This document shows positions 9,305-19,822 of a stretch of 64,000 bases of DNA, in pieces. A model generated the notes under the pieces. The model did no database searches. It was not told the DNA's origin and saw only the letters and a program-made list of their open reading frames with translations. Numbering within the stretch: the stretch's first letter is position 1; each line of letters begins with the position of its first letter. Source of the stretch: an uncultured Clostridia bacterium (GTDB lineage: Bacteria > Bacillota > Clostridia > Oscillospirales > Ruminococcaceae); contig CANRLW010000001.1 of NCBI GenBank assembly GCA_947631575.1, positions 1 to 64,000 of the forward strand. The letters are read 5' to 3'. A program made the position numbers and the translations under genes.

Positions 9305-10552
9305 ATGGTAAAAATTGAAAAAGTTAAAGGACGGGAAATTCTTGACAGCAGGGGAAACCCAACGGTAGAATCCGAGGTCTGTTTGTCCGACGGGACAGTA
9401 GCCCTCGGAAAAGCTCCCAGCGGCGCATCAACAGGCAGGTTCGAGGCGCTTGAACTGCGCGATGGCGATATGCAGCGCTATGGCGGAAAGGGCGTTAAAA
9501 CTGCCGTTATGAATATAAACGAAACCATAAACGCCGTTGTTTCGGGACTTGATATAACCGACATCGCCGCAATTGACAATGCAATGATAAAGGCAGACGG
9601 AACTTCCGACAAGTCAAAGCTCGGCGCAAATGCAATTCTTGCCGTATCTATAGCCTGTTCAAGAGCCGCCGCAAAATCTCTCGGTATACCGCTTTACCGC
9701 TTTTTGGGGGGAGTAGGTGCAATGTCGCTGCCCGTGCCTATGATGAATATTTTAAACGGCGGCGCGCATGCGACAAATACCGTTGACGTCCAGGAGTTCA
9801 TGATAATGCCCGTCGGTGCAGGCTGTTTTAAAGAGGCGCTGCGTCAGTGTTCGGAGGTGTTTCATTCCCTCGGAAAGCTTTTAAAATCGCGTTCTCTGGC
9901 AACCTCGGTCGGAGATGAGGGAGGATATGCTCCCGATTTAAAAAGCGATGAAGAGGCGATAGAGTGTATTCTTAATGCAATTGAAAAAGCGGGGTACAAG
10001 CCCGACAAGGATTTCAAAATAGCCCTCGACGCCGCGGCAAGCGAGTGGAAGACCGACAAAACGGGCGAGTATCTTCTCCCGAAATCGCAGCAGCGTTTTA
10101 CTTCGGACGAGCTTATTAAACACTGGGAAAGTCTCGTCAACAAATACCCGATAATTTCAATAGAGGACGCGCTTGACGAGGAAGACTGGGAGGGCTGGCA
10201 AAGGCTGACGAAAACACTTGGAAATAGAATTCAGCTTGTAGGCGATGATTTGTTTGTGACGAATGTAAGCAGAATAGAAAAGGGAATTTCGCTCGGCTGT
10301 GCAAATTCGGTGCTTATAAAGCTTAATCAGATAGGCACGGTGACCGAAACGATAAAAGCCATAAACACCGCCCACAAAGCGCATTATACCGCCATTGTCT
10401 CACATCGTTCGGGAGAAACGGGGGATACCTTTATTGCGGACCTTGCTGTGGCGTTGAATACAATGCAGATTAAAACAGGCGCACCATCGCGCTCGGAGCG
10501 TGTTGAAAAATACAACAGACTGTTGCGGATAGCGGAGCAATTGGAGAAATAG
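9305..10552 (+). CDS. eno: enolase
   Basis: [28 protein letters not shown] gggaggaaatt before ATG 9305. Confidence 0.97.
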   Translation: MVKIEKVKGREILDSRGNPTVESEVCLSDGTVALGKAPSGASTGRFEALELRDGDMQRYGGKGVKTAVMNINETINAVVSGLDITDIAAIDNAMIKADGTSDKSKLGANAILAVSIACSRAAAKSLGIPLYRFLGGVGAMSLPVPMMNILNGGAHATNTVDVQEFMIMPVGAGCFKEALRQCSEVFHSLGKLLKSRSLATSVGDEGGYAPDLKSDEEAIECILNAIEKAGYKPDKDFKIALDAAASEWKTDKTGEYLLPKSQQRFTSDELIKHWESLVNKYPIISIEDALDEEDWEGWQRLTKTLGNRIQLVGDDLFVTNVSRIEKGISLGCANSVLIKLNQIGTVTETIKAINTAHKAHYTAIVSHRSGETGDTFIADLAVALNTMQIKTGAPSRSERVEKYNRLLRIAEQLEK

Positions 10553-10561
10553 AGTAAAGAA

Positions 10562-10670
10562 ATAAGAGGTAAGAGTTCAAACCGAAAGGTGTTTGGCTTG
10601 GATAAAAGTTTTGCTATAAAAGAAGATAGAGGTTAGAACTACAATTCTAACCTCTAGTTTCTAGCCTCTT
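10562..10670. repeat. Family A composite element (heptamer arms, core, 12-bp perfect inverted pair)
   Basis: TAAGAGGTAAGAG...ACCGAAAGGTGTTTGGCTTGGATAAAAG...TAGAGGTTAGAA-ctacaa-TTCTAACCTCTA. Confidence 0.65.
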
Positions 10671-10686
10671 TTTTTGAAATTACCCC

Positions 10687-10715
10687 TTGACAAATCGAAG
10701 AGTTTGTGTTATAAT
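10687..10715 (+). promoter_or_regulatory. sigma-A type promoter for tRNA-Ser
   Basis: TTGACA (10687-10692), 17 nt, TATAAT (10710-10715). Confidence 0.88.
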
Positions 10716-10744
10716 ACAAAAGTTGAGTAGATAGAGTTCTAAAT

Positions 10745-10833
10745 GGAGAGGTATCGAAGTGGTCATAACGAGGCGGTCTTGAAAACCGTTTGGGAGCAAT
10801 CCCACAAGGGTTCGAATCCCTTCCTCTCCGCCA
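10745..10833 (+). tRNA. tRNA-Ser(UGA)
   Basis: GGAGAGG...CCTCTCC acceptor, anticodon loop CTTGAAA, long variable arm, encoded CCA. Confidence 0.95.
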
Positions 10834-10835
10834 TC

Positions 10836-10935
10836 AGAAGTAAGAGGTTAGAATTTAAACCCTAGCCTCTTATTTCTATTTATTACGTTATATTCAACAT
10901 AAAGCCTCTTGATTTGAATTCTTACCTCTTACCTC
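10836..10935. repeat. Family A composite element
   Basis: TAAGAGGTTAGAAT...CGTTATATTCAAC...CTTACCTCTTACCTC; core matches 35143-35230 in reverse complement. Confidence 0.65.
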
Positions 10936-10947
10936 AAAGGAGTAAAA

Positions 10948-12684
10948 ATGTCAAAAGTAAAAAATAAAATTTTATCATGGCTGCGCGAAAATAATTCAAA
11001 AATACTTTGTATATTGTGTTTGATTGTTTCAAACATGTGTCTTATATCATACCTGTATCCGTTTGACCGACCTTTAGTCGGTCATGATTATGCGTATCAC
11101 TATCTTCGCGTTGAGGCATTGAAATATAATATTGAGAACAATAATCTTTTTACGGGCATTGATTACCTCTATTTCGGCGGGGGAGGCTATGCGGGATTTT
11201 CTTATCCAGAAATATTTTTGTTCATTCCAGCGCTTTTAAGGATCGCCGGTGGCAGTATAGGCGAAAGTATGACGGTTTTCCTCATCTTGTGCAATGTTCT
11301 GGCATATTGCTTTATGTACATTTTCATGAGTGATGTTACAAAAAGCGATATCTGCGGTACTATGGCGGCAGTATTATACGTATTGTCAACATACCGTATT
11401 GACAACATCATAACGCGTTTTGCGCTCGGAGAGATATTGGCGGGTGTATTTCTGCCGCTTGTTTTATACGGGCTGTACGATTTTATTTTCGGCGAATTTA
11501 AAAAGCCGTATATCTTGTCCATAGGCTTTGTCGGATTATTGTTAAGTCATTCTATTTCGACCCTGCTTGCTCTGATATTGACTATAGTCATTTCGGCATT
11601 TTTTATAAAGCGCATAATAAGCGACCGCAAAAAGCTACCTAGGCTTTTTATAACGGCTTTGTGCTCAGTCGCTGTTACAACATTCTACTGGCTACCGTTT
11701 TTAGAACTTTTCACGTCATGCGAAATGTCTGTTCAGAAATCTGCGTATAACACAATAGATTACGCTGTTCCGTTCTACGGCTTGTTCAGGGAAATAATGC
11801 ATAACGGTATCGCGGGAATGAAATTTCCTATTTATCTGCTTTGCGTTCCGAGAATTTTTATTACAAAAAGTTCTCCTATTTATAAAAGTTGCATAATAGA
11901 TGAGAAAACACAAAAGCGCAAGGATATTTTTGTTCTGGCAGATGTTTTATTGATACTGGGTATAGTACTTTCTGTTTTGTCGACGACGCTTGTTCCATGG
12001 GAATATTTATCCAAAGTTCTGAATTTTATGCAGTTTCCGTGGAGATTTTTCCTGTTTGCACAGATCTTTCTTGTAATTGCCGGAACGGTATATGTATACT
12101 GTATCGCCAAGTATACAAAATCGACAAAGATCACTCTTGTACTGATTACCGGTATTTGTATGCTTATAGCGGGAGTTCATGCCGAGGCAACGGTAGTTTC
12201 GCACACGGAAAATGCGTATGAAAACGATTATTACAGCGATGTCTCCAAGACTTGCTCTATTGGCTGCGGCGAATGGCTACCGCGCGCGGCAAACCGCGAA
12301 GGAGTAAACCAAGTTATGGCAATGGGAGACAGAGTAAAACTTGACAACGGCATTTACGAGGACTGTACGCGAATAAACGGAACGCTCACATTTGAGCTTG
12401 ACAAGACTGCCGAATATGCAATAGTGCCGTATATCTGGTATAAAGGTTATAAAGCGTATGATGAAAATGGAGATCCGCTTGAAATAACAATGTCCGAACA
12501 CGGACTTGTAAAGGTAGATCTGCGCGGAGCGAGCGGGGAAATTACCGTCAAGCATTCTCCGACAACGATTCGTATTGTTTCTGAGATAATTTCGATTGTT
12601 TCGCTAGTCAGTATCATTGTTTTAGCGGTAATATCAAAGCGAAAAAAGGCTCTGAAAACCAGGGAAGAAGTTAAGCTGAATTAA
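10948..12684 (+). CDS. Polytopic membrane protein, GT-C-like / 6-pyruvoyl-tetrahydropterin-synthase-related membrane family
   Basis: Many TM segments, N-terminal PFDRPLVGHDYAYHYLR; SD aaaggag. Confidence 0.6.
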   Translation: MSKVKNKILSWLRENNSKILCILCLIVSNMCLISYLYPFDRPLVGHDYAYHYLRVEALKYNIENNNLFTGIDYLYFGGGGYAGFSYPEIFLFIPALLRIAGGSIGESMTVFLILCNVLAYCFMYIFMSDVTKSDICGTMAAVLYVLSTYRIDNIITRFALGEILAGVFLPLVLYGLYDFIFGEFKKPYILSIGFVGLLLSHSISTLLALILTIVISAFFIKRIISDRKKLPRLFITALCSVAVTTFYWLPFLELFTSCEMSVQKSAYNTIDYAVPFYGLFREIMHNGIAGMKFPIYLLCVPRIFITKSSPIYKSCIIDEKTQKRKDIFVLADVLLILGIVLSVLSTTLVPWEYLSKVLNFMQFPWRFFLFAQIFLVIAGTVYVYCIAKYTKSTKITLVLITGICMLIAGVHAEATVVSHTENAYENDYYSDVSKTCSIGCGEWLPRAANREGVNQVMAMGDRVKLDNGIYEDCTRINGTLTFELDKTAEYAIVPYIWYKGYKAYDENGDPLEITMSEHGLVKVDLRGASGEITVKHSPTTIRIVSEIISIVSLVSIIVLAVISKRKKALKTREEVKLN

Positions 12685-12733
12685 GAGCGTTATTCAGCAT
12701 TAAACCCGCTTAAAATTTTCCTTTAAAAAAGAT

Positions 12734-12770
12734 ATTCCCGACCTGTCCGCGGTCGGGAATTTTGTTTTTT
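12734..12770 (+). terminator. Rho-independent terminator
   Basis: ATTCCCGAC-ctgtccgcg-GTCGGGAAT followed by T-rich tract. Confidence 0.85.
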
Positions 12771-12902
12771 AGTTAATATTTGTTAAAAAGGAAATTAAGT
12801 TTAATTATACAACTTTTTACTGTGTAACTGTGCTCTACAAATGGATAACGACAAAGAGAACACTTTATTTTTCGCGTCCGCGCTGTCATCTCTACCCTCT
12901 GC

Positions 12903-13409
12903 TTATTCTCTATCGTCTGCCCGCACAAATCCCTTGGCTTTTTCGGGGAAGATATTTTCAATAAACTTGTACAGCGCCATAAGCCGAACGTCGGAGGATC
13001 TGCCGTTGATACAGTTTTCGATGTCCTCGGTCTCGATGCGGTCGTTCAGTTTTAATTCCATGTCCTTCACTTTGAAAACGATTTCAAGGCGGCTGTTATA
13101 GCCGACGCGCGTAAATTCGGAAACCACCGTATAGTAAACGCTGTCCATTTCATTGAAATTCACCGTATACCTGAGCCAGAGCCATTTCCAGCTTATCTTT
13201 TCGCTGTCGTATTCAATGGTTGTCCAGACGCAGGTCATAACAGCGATTATCAGCCAGACAGCCAACAATATCAGTAATAACAGCGCAAGCGCTTGAATTT
13301 CCTCTAAGGTGTTGATTAATACAATAGCGACGACTATCCAGAACAATACGAGAGCTATTGTTATCGGTTTGATAAAATACGGGGCATGAGATACTTCAAA
13401 TTTTTTCAT
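12903..13409 (-). CDS. Hypothetical membrane protein (two N-terminal TM helices)
   Basis: 168 aa ORF with SD aggtggtgaaattATG on minus strand. Confidence 0.7.
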   Translation of the reverse strand: MKKFEVSHAPYFIKPITIALVLFWIVVAIVLINTLEEIQALALLLLILLAVWLIIAVMTCVWTTIEYDSEKISWKWLWLRYTVNFNEMDSVYYTVVSEFTRVGYNSRLEIVFKVKDMELKLNDRIETEDIENCINGRSSDVRLMALYKFIENIFPEKAKGFVRADDRE

Positions 13410-13423
13410 AATTTCACCACCTA

Positions 13424-13500
13424 TTAGATGTAAGAGGTTAGAGGTAAGAGGTTAGAGTTGAACCCTAGCGGCTTTTTTATACGCCAAATTCAGCAAACTG
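13424..13500. repeat. Family A composite element
   Basis: TTAGATG TAAGAGG TTAGAGG TAAGAGG TTAGAGTT then ...CTTTTTTATACGCCAAATTCAGCAAAC. Confidence 0.7.
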
Positions 13501-13510
13501 ACTTAGATAT

Positions 13511-13540
13511 TACTGTACCCTGTCTACTGTCAACTGCCAA
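13511..13540 (-). repeat. Family B heptamer array
   Basis: Reverse complement reads GGCAGTT GACAGTA GACAGGG TACAGTA. Confidence 0.65.
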
Positions 13541-13545
13541 CCCGC

Positions 13546-14115
13546 CTACGGTCCCATAATTGATATAAGCTCAACATCGGGATTTTCTTTCATCATGTTT
13601 CTTATATACCCCGTGAACCGCCTGTAAAAATCAACCACACAACTGATGTTGCGCTTTATTGTTACGGGGCTTGTAAGTCCCGCTATGTGGTCGGGGTCGT
13701 CGCGGTCGGTCATATAGAAGATAGAATAGCTCTTCATTATCGGTTCAAGATAAGGGTTGTTGAAATCATTTTCAAGCGCGTCCGCCGCCCATTCTATCTC
13801 ACTGCACATACGCTCGGTCTGAACATAGGTGTAAAAATTCGACTCTAAATTCCACTCAAACGCGACTTTGTCAAATCTGTCTCTAACATACATACACCCG
13901 TCATGCCTGTTTATATTGTAGGGAAGGGAAGTGTCGAAATATTTATAGAAGAAATATTGCAAAAAGCACTCAACGTCGCCTTCTTCAATTGAAATTCTGT
14001 AAGCGTATCTGTACTCAATTTCATCTTCGCCTATCCTCTCGCAAGGCTTTACCTTTGCAGGCTCTATCCAGAAATACGAGCTTGAGTCATGACCTTCTTT
14101 TATTTCTATCTGCAT
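13546..14115 (-). CDS. Hypothetical protein
   Basis: 189 aa intact ORF, no family recognised. Confidence 0.65.
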   Translation of the reverse strand: MQIEIKEGHDSSSYFWIEPAKVKPCERIGEDEIEYRYAYRISIEEGDVECFLQYFFYKYFDTSLPYNINRHDGCMYVRDRFDKVAFEWNLESNFYTYVQTERMCSEIEWAADALENDFNNPYLEPIMKSYSIFYMTDRDDPDHIAGLTSPVTIKRNISCVVDFYRRFTGYIRNMMKENPDVELISIMGP

Positions 14116-14136
14116 TGTTTTGCCTTTCCGAACTGT

Positions 14137-15813
14137 TTATTTTACCTCTATCCGTCCCTGTGGCAGAGCGTATTCATCTCCCACAGCGCCGTTTAGTCCG
14201 TCCGTGAGATAAGTCATAAGTATCTCATAGTCCGTCATTCCCTCATCAGTTGTAAGCTCATTGTCAATAAACATATTCAGCCCGTCACCGCCCTCTTTGA
14301 TAAGGTAGTTGTGAGACGCTACAGTATATATTTTGTACGGCAAAAGCTCCTTATAGTTCCCACTCTCGTCAAGGACCATAACGTCCTTTACTCTGCGGCT
14401 GTTCCCACAGGAGAGAAAATTTCCCTGTTCGTCGGTTTCTACCGTTGATATGACAGAAGTGTCAATACTGTATTTAAGACCCGATACCTGCAAAAAGCCT
14501 CCACATTCTCCGACCGCATTTTCCCCGTCATCGGGGTTTTGCATGCAGAAACGGCTCGCCATTTCCAAAGCGTCGAGTATTTCCTGTCCCGTTGCCTTTG
14601 CTACACAGAGGGAATTTCCGTAGGGGTGTACGTCCAGAATATCCCCGTAGGTTATCTCTCCCGCGGAAATATCCGCGCGAATGCCGCCGCCGTTTACTAT
14701 AGCGATATCCGCCCCCGATACAGCCCGATAAGCGTCCGCGCAGAAATCTCCGAGGTTGGTTTCCCTGTTTCTGATAAGGCGCATACCTGAATCGGAAACG
14801 GTCGTAAGCGCAACTTCCGAAACGGCTATGCTTTTATTAAGCTCGGCATTGAACTTATCTTCCATATTTTCTATAGAGCTTGACATTTCGCTGTCTTTGT
14901 CAGGATATTCTCCGACAAGCCCCGTTTGGATATTCCCGTTTGCGGTTATAGTAAGACAGCCGATATTGTTAAGACCCGTTCCCGTTGAGGACAAAAGCAC
15001 ATTCTCGCCGTCTGCATTTTTGACAATATCACAGGATATCTCGCTGTGTGAATGACCGTCCAGAACGGCGTCTATACCCTTTGTATTTGCAATAAGTTCA
15101 CGCGATGTAAACGGCGATGAGGACATATCCGTTCCGAGATGTGCAAGTATTATGACATAATTCGCGCCGTCTTTAAGACAGGCGTCCACGTTTTCCTGCA
15201 CGCAATCGTATAATTTCTCTCCGCTTTCTCCGCAGAAGTCGTATATGTAGTTCCCGTTCTCATCACAAAAGTAAGCGGGAACGGATTTTACTATGCTCTC
15301 GGGAGTTGATACACCGATAAAGGCAACTTTCACTTCGCCGTAGGAAACTATCTTGTATGGTAAAAGGCGTGACAGAAACGCCGCTTTATCATTTCCCGTG
15401 CAGCTTATATTACAGCCAAGATACTGCGCGCCGCTAAGCTTCATAAGTTTGTCTATCTGCTCCATGCCATAATCGAACTCATGGTTTCCGAGTACCGCGA
15501 AGTCATATCCCGCGCGGTTCATAAGCTCCGCGGGATATTCACCCTTGGAGATTGTTCCTATGGCGTTTCCTTGCAGAGCGTCTCCGCAGTCTACCAGCGT
15601 GACATAAGGCGTGCTTTCCTCGCACTTTTGTTTGTATGCCGCAAGCCCCGCGTAGCCGATGTCGTCGTCAACCGCGCAATGTACGTCATTTGTATATAAA
15701 ATGATAATGTCATTTGTATCTGGTTTATCATTTGTTTTGCACCCGCCCAAGAGCAGTACCGCCGCAAACAATACAGCCAAAAGGCAGGACAGTTTTTTTG
15801 CCTTGATATTCAT
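14137..15813 (-). CDS. 5'-nucleotidase / 2',3'-cyclic phosphodiesterase family lipoprotein
   Basis: Lipobox LLGGC; IILYTNDVHC, GNHEFDYG, LAHLGTD, DGHSH, VNGGGIRADI. Confidence 0.93.
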   Translation of the reverse strand: MNIKAKKLSCLLAVLFAAVLLLGGCKTNDKPDTNDIIILYTNDVHCAVDDDIGYAGLAAYKQKCEESTPYVTLVDCGDALQGNAIGTISKGEYPAELMNRAGYDFAVLGNHEFDYGMEQIDKLMKLSGAQYLGCNISCTGNDKAAFLSRLLPYKIVSYGEVKVAFIGVSTPESIVKSVPAYFCDENGNYIYDFCGESGEKLYDCVQENVDACLKDGANYVIILAHLGTDMSSSPFTSRELIANTKGIDAVLDGHSHSEISCDIVKNADGENVLLSSTGTGLNNIGCLTITANGNIQTGLVGEYPDKDSEMSSSIENMEDKFNAELNKSIAVSEVALTTVSDSGMRLIRNRETNLGDFCADAYRAVSGADIAIVNGGGIRADISAGEITYGDILDVHPYGNSLCVAKATGQEILDALEMASRFCMQNPDDGENAVGECGGFLQVSGLKYSIDTSVISTVETDEQGNFLSCGNSRRVKDVMVLDESGNYKELLPYKIYTVASHNYLIKEGGDGLNMFIDNELTTDEGMTDYEILMTYLTDGLNGAVGDEYALPQGRIEVK

Positions 15814-15815
15814 TT

Positions 15816-17966
15816 TTATTGTTTATTGCTCCTCATTGAAAGCGAAATTCTCCCGCGCTTTAGGTCGACCTCAAGCACCCTTACTTTTACTACGTCATTG
15901 ACCTTTACAACGTCAAACGGATTTTTTACAAACCTGTCCGCAAGCTGCGAGATATGCACAAGTCCGTCCTCGTGAACGCCTATATCCACAAACGCACCGT
16001 AATCAACGACGTTGCGCACCGTTCCCATAAGTTCCATTCCGGGCTTTAAGTCTTTAAGCTCCATAACATCGCCACTTCTCATAAGTGGGGGTGGCAGTTC
16101 GTCGCGCGGGTCGCGTCCCGGCTTTTCAAGCTCTTTTGCTATGTCTTGCAAGGTCGGCAGTCCCGTGCCCGTTTCCTCGGCAATGCCTTTGAGCTTTACG
16201 CTTTTAAGTTTATCGCGGATAATTTCCGCTTTTCCGAGCTCGTCGGCTGTTATCCCGCTCTTTTCCATAAGCAGTTTTGCGGTTTCATAGCTTTCTGGGT
16301 GTATTCCCGTGTTGTCGAGGGGGTTCTTGCCGTCGGAAACGCGCAGAAATCCCGCGCACTGTTCAAAAGCTTTCGCACCTAATTTCTTGACTTTCAATAG
16401 CTGTTTTCGGTCGGTAAACTTTCCGTTCTCCTCGCGATAAGCGACAATGTTTTTAGCTACCGCCGAATTTATCCCCGAAATGTAAGACAGCAGGGAATAA
16501 GACGCGGTATTTAAATCAACTCCAACCGCGTTTACGCAGTCCTCGACAACGCCCTTCAGCGCGTCGTCCAGCCTTGCTTTGGGCATATCGTGCTGGTATT
16601 GTCCTACGCCTATTGCTTTGGGGTCAATTTTAACAAGCTCCGCGAGCGGGTCTTGAAGTCTGCGCGCAATGGAAACTGCGCTCCTTAGTGACACATCATA
16701 ATCAGGAAACTCCTCCGCGGCAAGCTTAGACGCGGAATAGACCGACGCTCCCGCCTCGGATACCACCATGTACTTTACGTTGTCGGAAATTGATTTCAGC
16801 ATATCGGCGGTAAATTGCTCCGTCTCGCGCGAGGCAGTGCCGTTGCCTATCGCAATTGTGGAAACGTGGTGTTTTTCGATCATTGCGGAGAGTATTTTCT
16901 TCGCCGTTTCAGCCTCGCCCTTGGAGCGGGTAAGATAAACTATAGCCGTATCAAGCACTTTTCCCGTGCTGTCAACTACCGCGCATTTGCAGCCGTGAGC
17001 ATATCCCGGATCAAGTCCGAGCGTTACGGTATTCTTAACGGGCGGCGCCATGATAAGCTGACGAAGATTTGAGGCAAAAACTTTTATTGCGCCCTCTGCG
17101 GCGTTTGCGGTAAGCTCGTTTCTGACTTCGCGTTCAATTGACGGGAAAATAAGGCGCTTGTAGCTGTCCTCACAGGCGCTGCGCACAAGCTCTCCGCAAA
17201 GACTCGTGTTCTTGACAAGCTCCTTAATGCACATCTTTTCTCCTACGCCCTCTTCAAGCGACACCGAAACTTTCAGCGCCTCTTCTTTTTCGCCTCTGTC
17301 AAGCGCTAAAACTCTATGTCCTGCGATTTTGCCTACAGGCTCGGAATATTCAAAATAGTTTTTGTAAACGTCATTAGATTCTTCAGATGACGCAATTGAC
17401 GAGATAATTCCGTGTGCGAATATTTCCTCGCGTATTTTCTTGCGCAATTCGGCATTGTCGGAGAGGTCTTCGGCAATTATGTCCATTGCGCCTTGAATTG
17501 CTTCGTCTGCGGAATTTACGCCCTTTTCCTCATTTACAAAAGTTTCTGCTTTTGCTTTTGGGTCAACGGCGGTGTTCTGTTCAAGAAGGATTTCAGCAAG
17601 CGGTTCAAGACCTTTCTCGCGTGCGACAGAACCGCGTGTTTTGCGCTTGGGCTTAAACGGGCGGTAAATGTCCTCGACTTCTACGAGGGTCTCGGCGTTG
17701 GAAATTGCGAGGGCAATTTCGTCGGTCATTTTGTCCTGTTCAGTGATAGACGCGGAAATTTCCTCTTTACGCTTTTCGAGATTTCTGAGGTAGTTTAACC
17801 TGTCGGAAAGTTCGCGTAGGACGGTGTCGTCAAGCGAGCCTGTCTGCTCCTTTCTGTAGCGCGCAATGAAAGGAATAGTCTTGTCGTCGTCGATGAGAGC
17901 GATGGTGTTGTCTACCTGTTCAAGGCGCAGATTAAATTCTTTTGCAAGTTTTTCGTTAATGGTCAT
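15816..17966 (-). CDS. tex: Tex-family RNA-binding transcriptional accessory protein
   Basis: IPFIARYRKEQTGSLDD, GLDPGYAHGCK, IGVGQYQHD, C-terminal S1 domain. Confidence 0.96.
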   Translation of the reverse strand: MTINEKLAKEFNLRLEQVDNTIALIDDDKTIPFIARYRKEQTGSLDDTVLRELSDRLNYLRNLEKRKEEISASITEQDKMTDEIALAISNAETLVEVEDIYRPFKPKRKTRGSVAREKGLEPLAEILLEQNTAVDPKAKAETFVNEEKGVNSADEAIQGAMDIIAEDLSDNAELRKKIREEIFAHGIISSIASSEESNDVYKNYFEYSEPVGKIAGHRVLALDRGEKEEALKVSVSLEEGVGEKMCIKELVKNTSLCGELVRSACEDSYKRLIFPSIEREVRNELTANAAEGAIKVFASNLRQLIMAPPVKNTVTLGLDPGYAHGCKCAVVDSTGKVLDTAIVYLTRSKGEAETAKKILSAMIEKHHVSTIAIGNGTASRETEQFTADMLKSISDNVKYMVVSEAGASVYSASKLAAEEFPDYDVSLRSAVSIARRLQDPLAELVKIDPKAIGVGQYQHDMPKARLDDALKGVVEDCVNAVGVDLNTASYSLLSYISGINSAVAKNIVAYREENGKFTDRKQLLKVKKLGAKAFEQCAGFLRVSDGKNPLDNTGIHPESYETAKLLMEKSGITADELGKAEIIRDKLKSVKLKGIAEETGTGLPTLQDIAKELEKPGRDPRDELPPPLMRSGDVMELKDLKPGMELMGTVRNVVDYGAFVDIGVHEDGLVHISQLADRFVKNPFDVVKVNDVVKVRVLEVDLKRGRISLSMRSNKQ

Positions 17967-18038
17967 AGTAAACTCCTAAAAAGTTTTTTATTAGTGGTTG
18001 AGTTTGGAGGAAAAGCAAACAGCGTTTCCTCTATTCGA

Positions 18039-18056
18039 CCGCCGCGCAAGCGGCGG
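18039..18056. repeat. GC-rich hairpin with GCAA tetraloop
   Basis: CCGCCGC-GCAA-GCGGCGG. Confidence 0.6.
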
Positions 18057-18142
18057 CATTTGGGTTTCCAAAGGGCGCATTGCACCATTTGGTGGGGGCT
18101 CGGGGAAGTGCTTATAGTATGAAAAACCTTAGAGCGGGAATG

Positions 18143-18184
18143 AATACTGTACATTGTCCACTGAATACTGTCTACTGACAGCGG
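18143..18184 (-). repeat. Family B heptamer array
   Basis: Reverse complement GTCAGTA GACAGTA TTCAGTG GACAATG TACAGTA. Confidence 0.7.
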
Positions 18185-18226
18185 TCGGTAAGATTCACCA
18201 ACAACGTTTGGTTAACCTCGAAACGT

Positions 18227-19819
18227 TTATTCTCTCCTGAACTTCTCCATTATCCTGACCGCTGTTTTCACCCCGTCGACTGCCGCCGACATTATGCCGC
18301 CCGCGTAGCCTGCACCCTCTCCGCAGGGGTAGAGGTTTTCGACCGAAAGGGATTCTCCAAGGTCGTTTCGCGGTATTCTGACGGGCGAGGAACTTCGCGT
18401 TTCTATGGCGGTGAGAACGCTGTCATTGTCCGAAAAGCCCTTTATTTTGCGGTCAAATTGCCTTATACCTTCGGCAAGACTTTCCGAAATATATTCGGGA
18501 AACAGTTCACGAAAATCCGCGCTTTCTATTCCTAAAGGATAAGTCGGAGTTACCTTTCCAAGTGAGAAAGCGCCGCTGTTGCCGATAAATTCCCGCGTAA
18601 GCATTGCGGGCGCTCTGCCTGTGGATTTTCCGAGGGTAAACGCCCTTTCTTCCAGCCTGTGCACAAAGTCAACCCCCGAAAGCGGATTTTTCGGGCTGTC
18701 AAAATCATCGGGCGTTACGGAGACTAAAACCGCGCTGTTTGCGTTTTTTCCTGCACGGTCAAAGTTGCTCATGCCGTTTGTGAGAACAGTTCCCGCGCTG
18801 TTCTGCGAGGCTACAACAAATCCTCCCGGACACATACAGAACGTGTAAACTCCGCGCCCGTTTATGTGGCAGGAAAGCGCATATTCCGCGGGCGGCAGGG
18901 CAGGGTGCCCCGCAAATTTCCCATACAGCGCATTGTCAATGTCCGACTGTAAATGCTCAATTCTTGCTCCTACAGAAAACGCCTTCGGCACAAGCTCAAT
19001 TCCGCATTTCAAAAGCTCTTTGAACGTGTCGTGCGCCGAATGTCCAAGCGCAAGCACAAGCGCGCCGCACGGTATCTCCTCGCCGTTTACAGATATCGAG
19101 CTTAACTGTCCGCTTTTGATGTTCAGCCTTTCAACAGGCGACAAAAACCTTACCTCGCCGCCAAGCTCGATTATCCTGTTGCGAAGATTTACCACGACAT
19201 TCCTTAGCTTGTCCGTTCCTATATGCGGTTTTGCTTTCGTGAGTATTTCCGCGGGCGCGCCGAATTCCGCGAATTTTTCCAGAACTCTTGTGCAAAGCGG
19301 GTCGTTTATTCTTGTCGTTAGTTTTCCGTCCGAAAACGTTCCAGCGCCGCCCTCGCCGAATTGAACGTTCGCGCTTTCGTTGAGCCTTCCTCCGTTCCAG
19401 AAATTTTCTACGGCGGTTATCCTCTCGCCCATTTTTGCTCCGCGCTCAAAGACAATGGGCTTATACCCGAACTCGCACAGCGTAAGCGCACAGAACATTC
19501 CCGCAGGTCCAAAGCCCGCAATGCAAATTTTCCCCGAAAGCGGTTTTGTTCCGTATTTCAGCGACAGTTCCCGCGTATCATATGCTCTGACGTTCGGATA
19601 ATTCTTTACAAGCTCCGATTCTTTATCGTTGTTGTAAAGCTCGATAAATACCGAGCTTACAAAAGTTATCTCGTTGTGCCTTGCGTCAACGGAGGTCTTG
19701 TAGAGCTTTGCGCTTTTTATCTCCGAGGCTGACAGCCTTAAACGCGCGAGAGCCTTTCCGACCGCATTTTCATGTGGCTCGGAAAGGCTTGTTTTAATTT
19801 GTGAAACAATAACCGCCAT
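18227..19819 (-). CDS. FAD-dependent dehydrogenase (COG2509-like NAD(P)/FAD oxidoreductase)
   Basis: ICIAGFGPAGMFCALTL, GEGGAGTFSDGKL, CGEGAGYAGGIMSAAVDG. Confidence 0.9.
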   Translation of the reverse strand: MAVIVSQIKTSLSEPHENAVGKALARLRLSASEIKSAKLYKTSVDARHNEITFVSSVFIELYNNDKESELVKNYPNVRAYDTRELSLKYGTKPLSGKICIAGFGPAGMFCALTLCEFGYKPIVFERGAKMGERITAVENFWNGGRLNESANVQFGEGGAGTFSDGKLTTRINDPLCTRVLEKFAEFGAPAEILTKAKPHIGTDKLRNVVVNLRNRIIELGGEVRFLSPVERLNIKSGQLSSISVNGEEIPCGALVLALGHSAHDTFKELLKCGIELVPKAFSVGARIEHLQSDIDNALYGKFAGHPALPPAEYALSCHINGRGVYTFCMCPGGFVVASQNSAGTVLTNGMSNFDRAGKNANSAVLVSVTPDDFDSPKNPLSGVDFVHRLEERAFTLGKSTGRAPAMLTREFIGNSGAFSLGKVTPTYPLGIESADFRELFPEYISESLAEGIRQFDRKIKGFSDNDSVLTAIETRSSSPVRIPRNDLGESLSVENLYPCGEGAGYAGGIMSAAVDGVKTAVRIMEKFRRE

Positions 19820-19822
19820 TTT

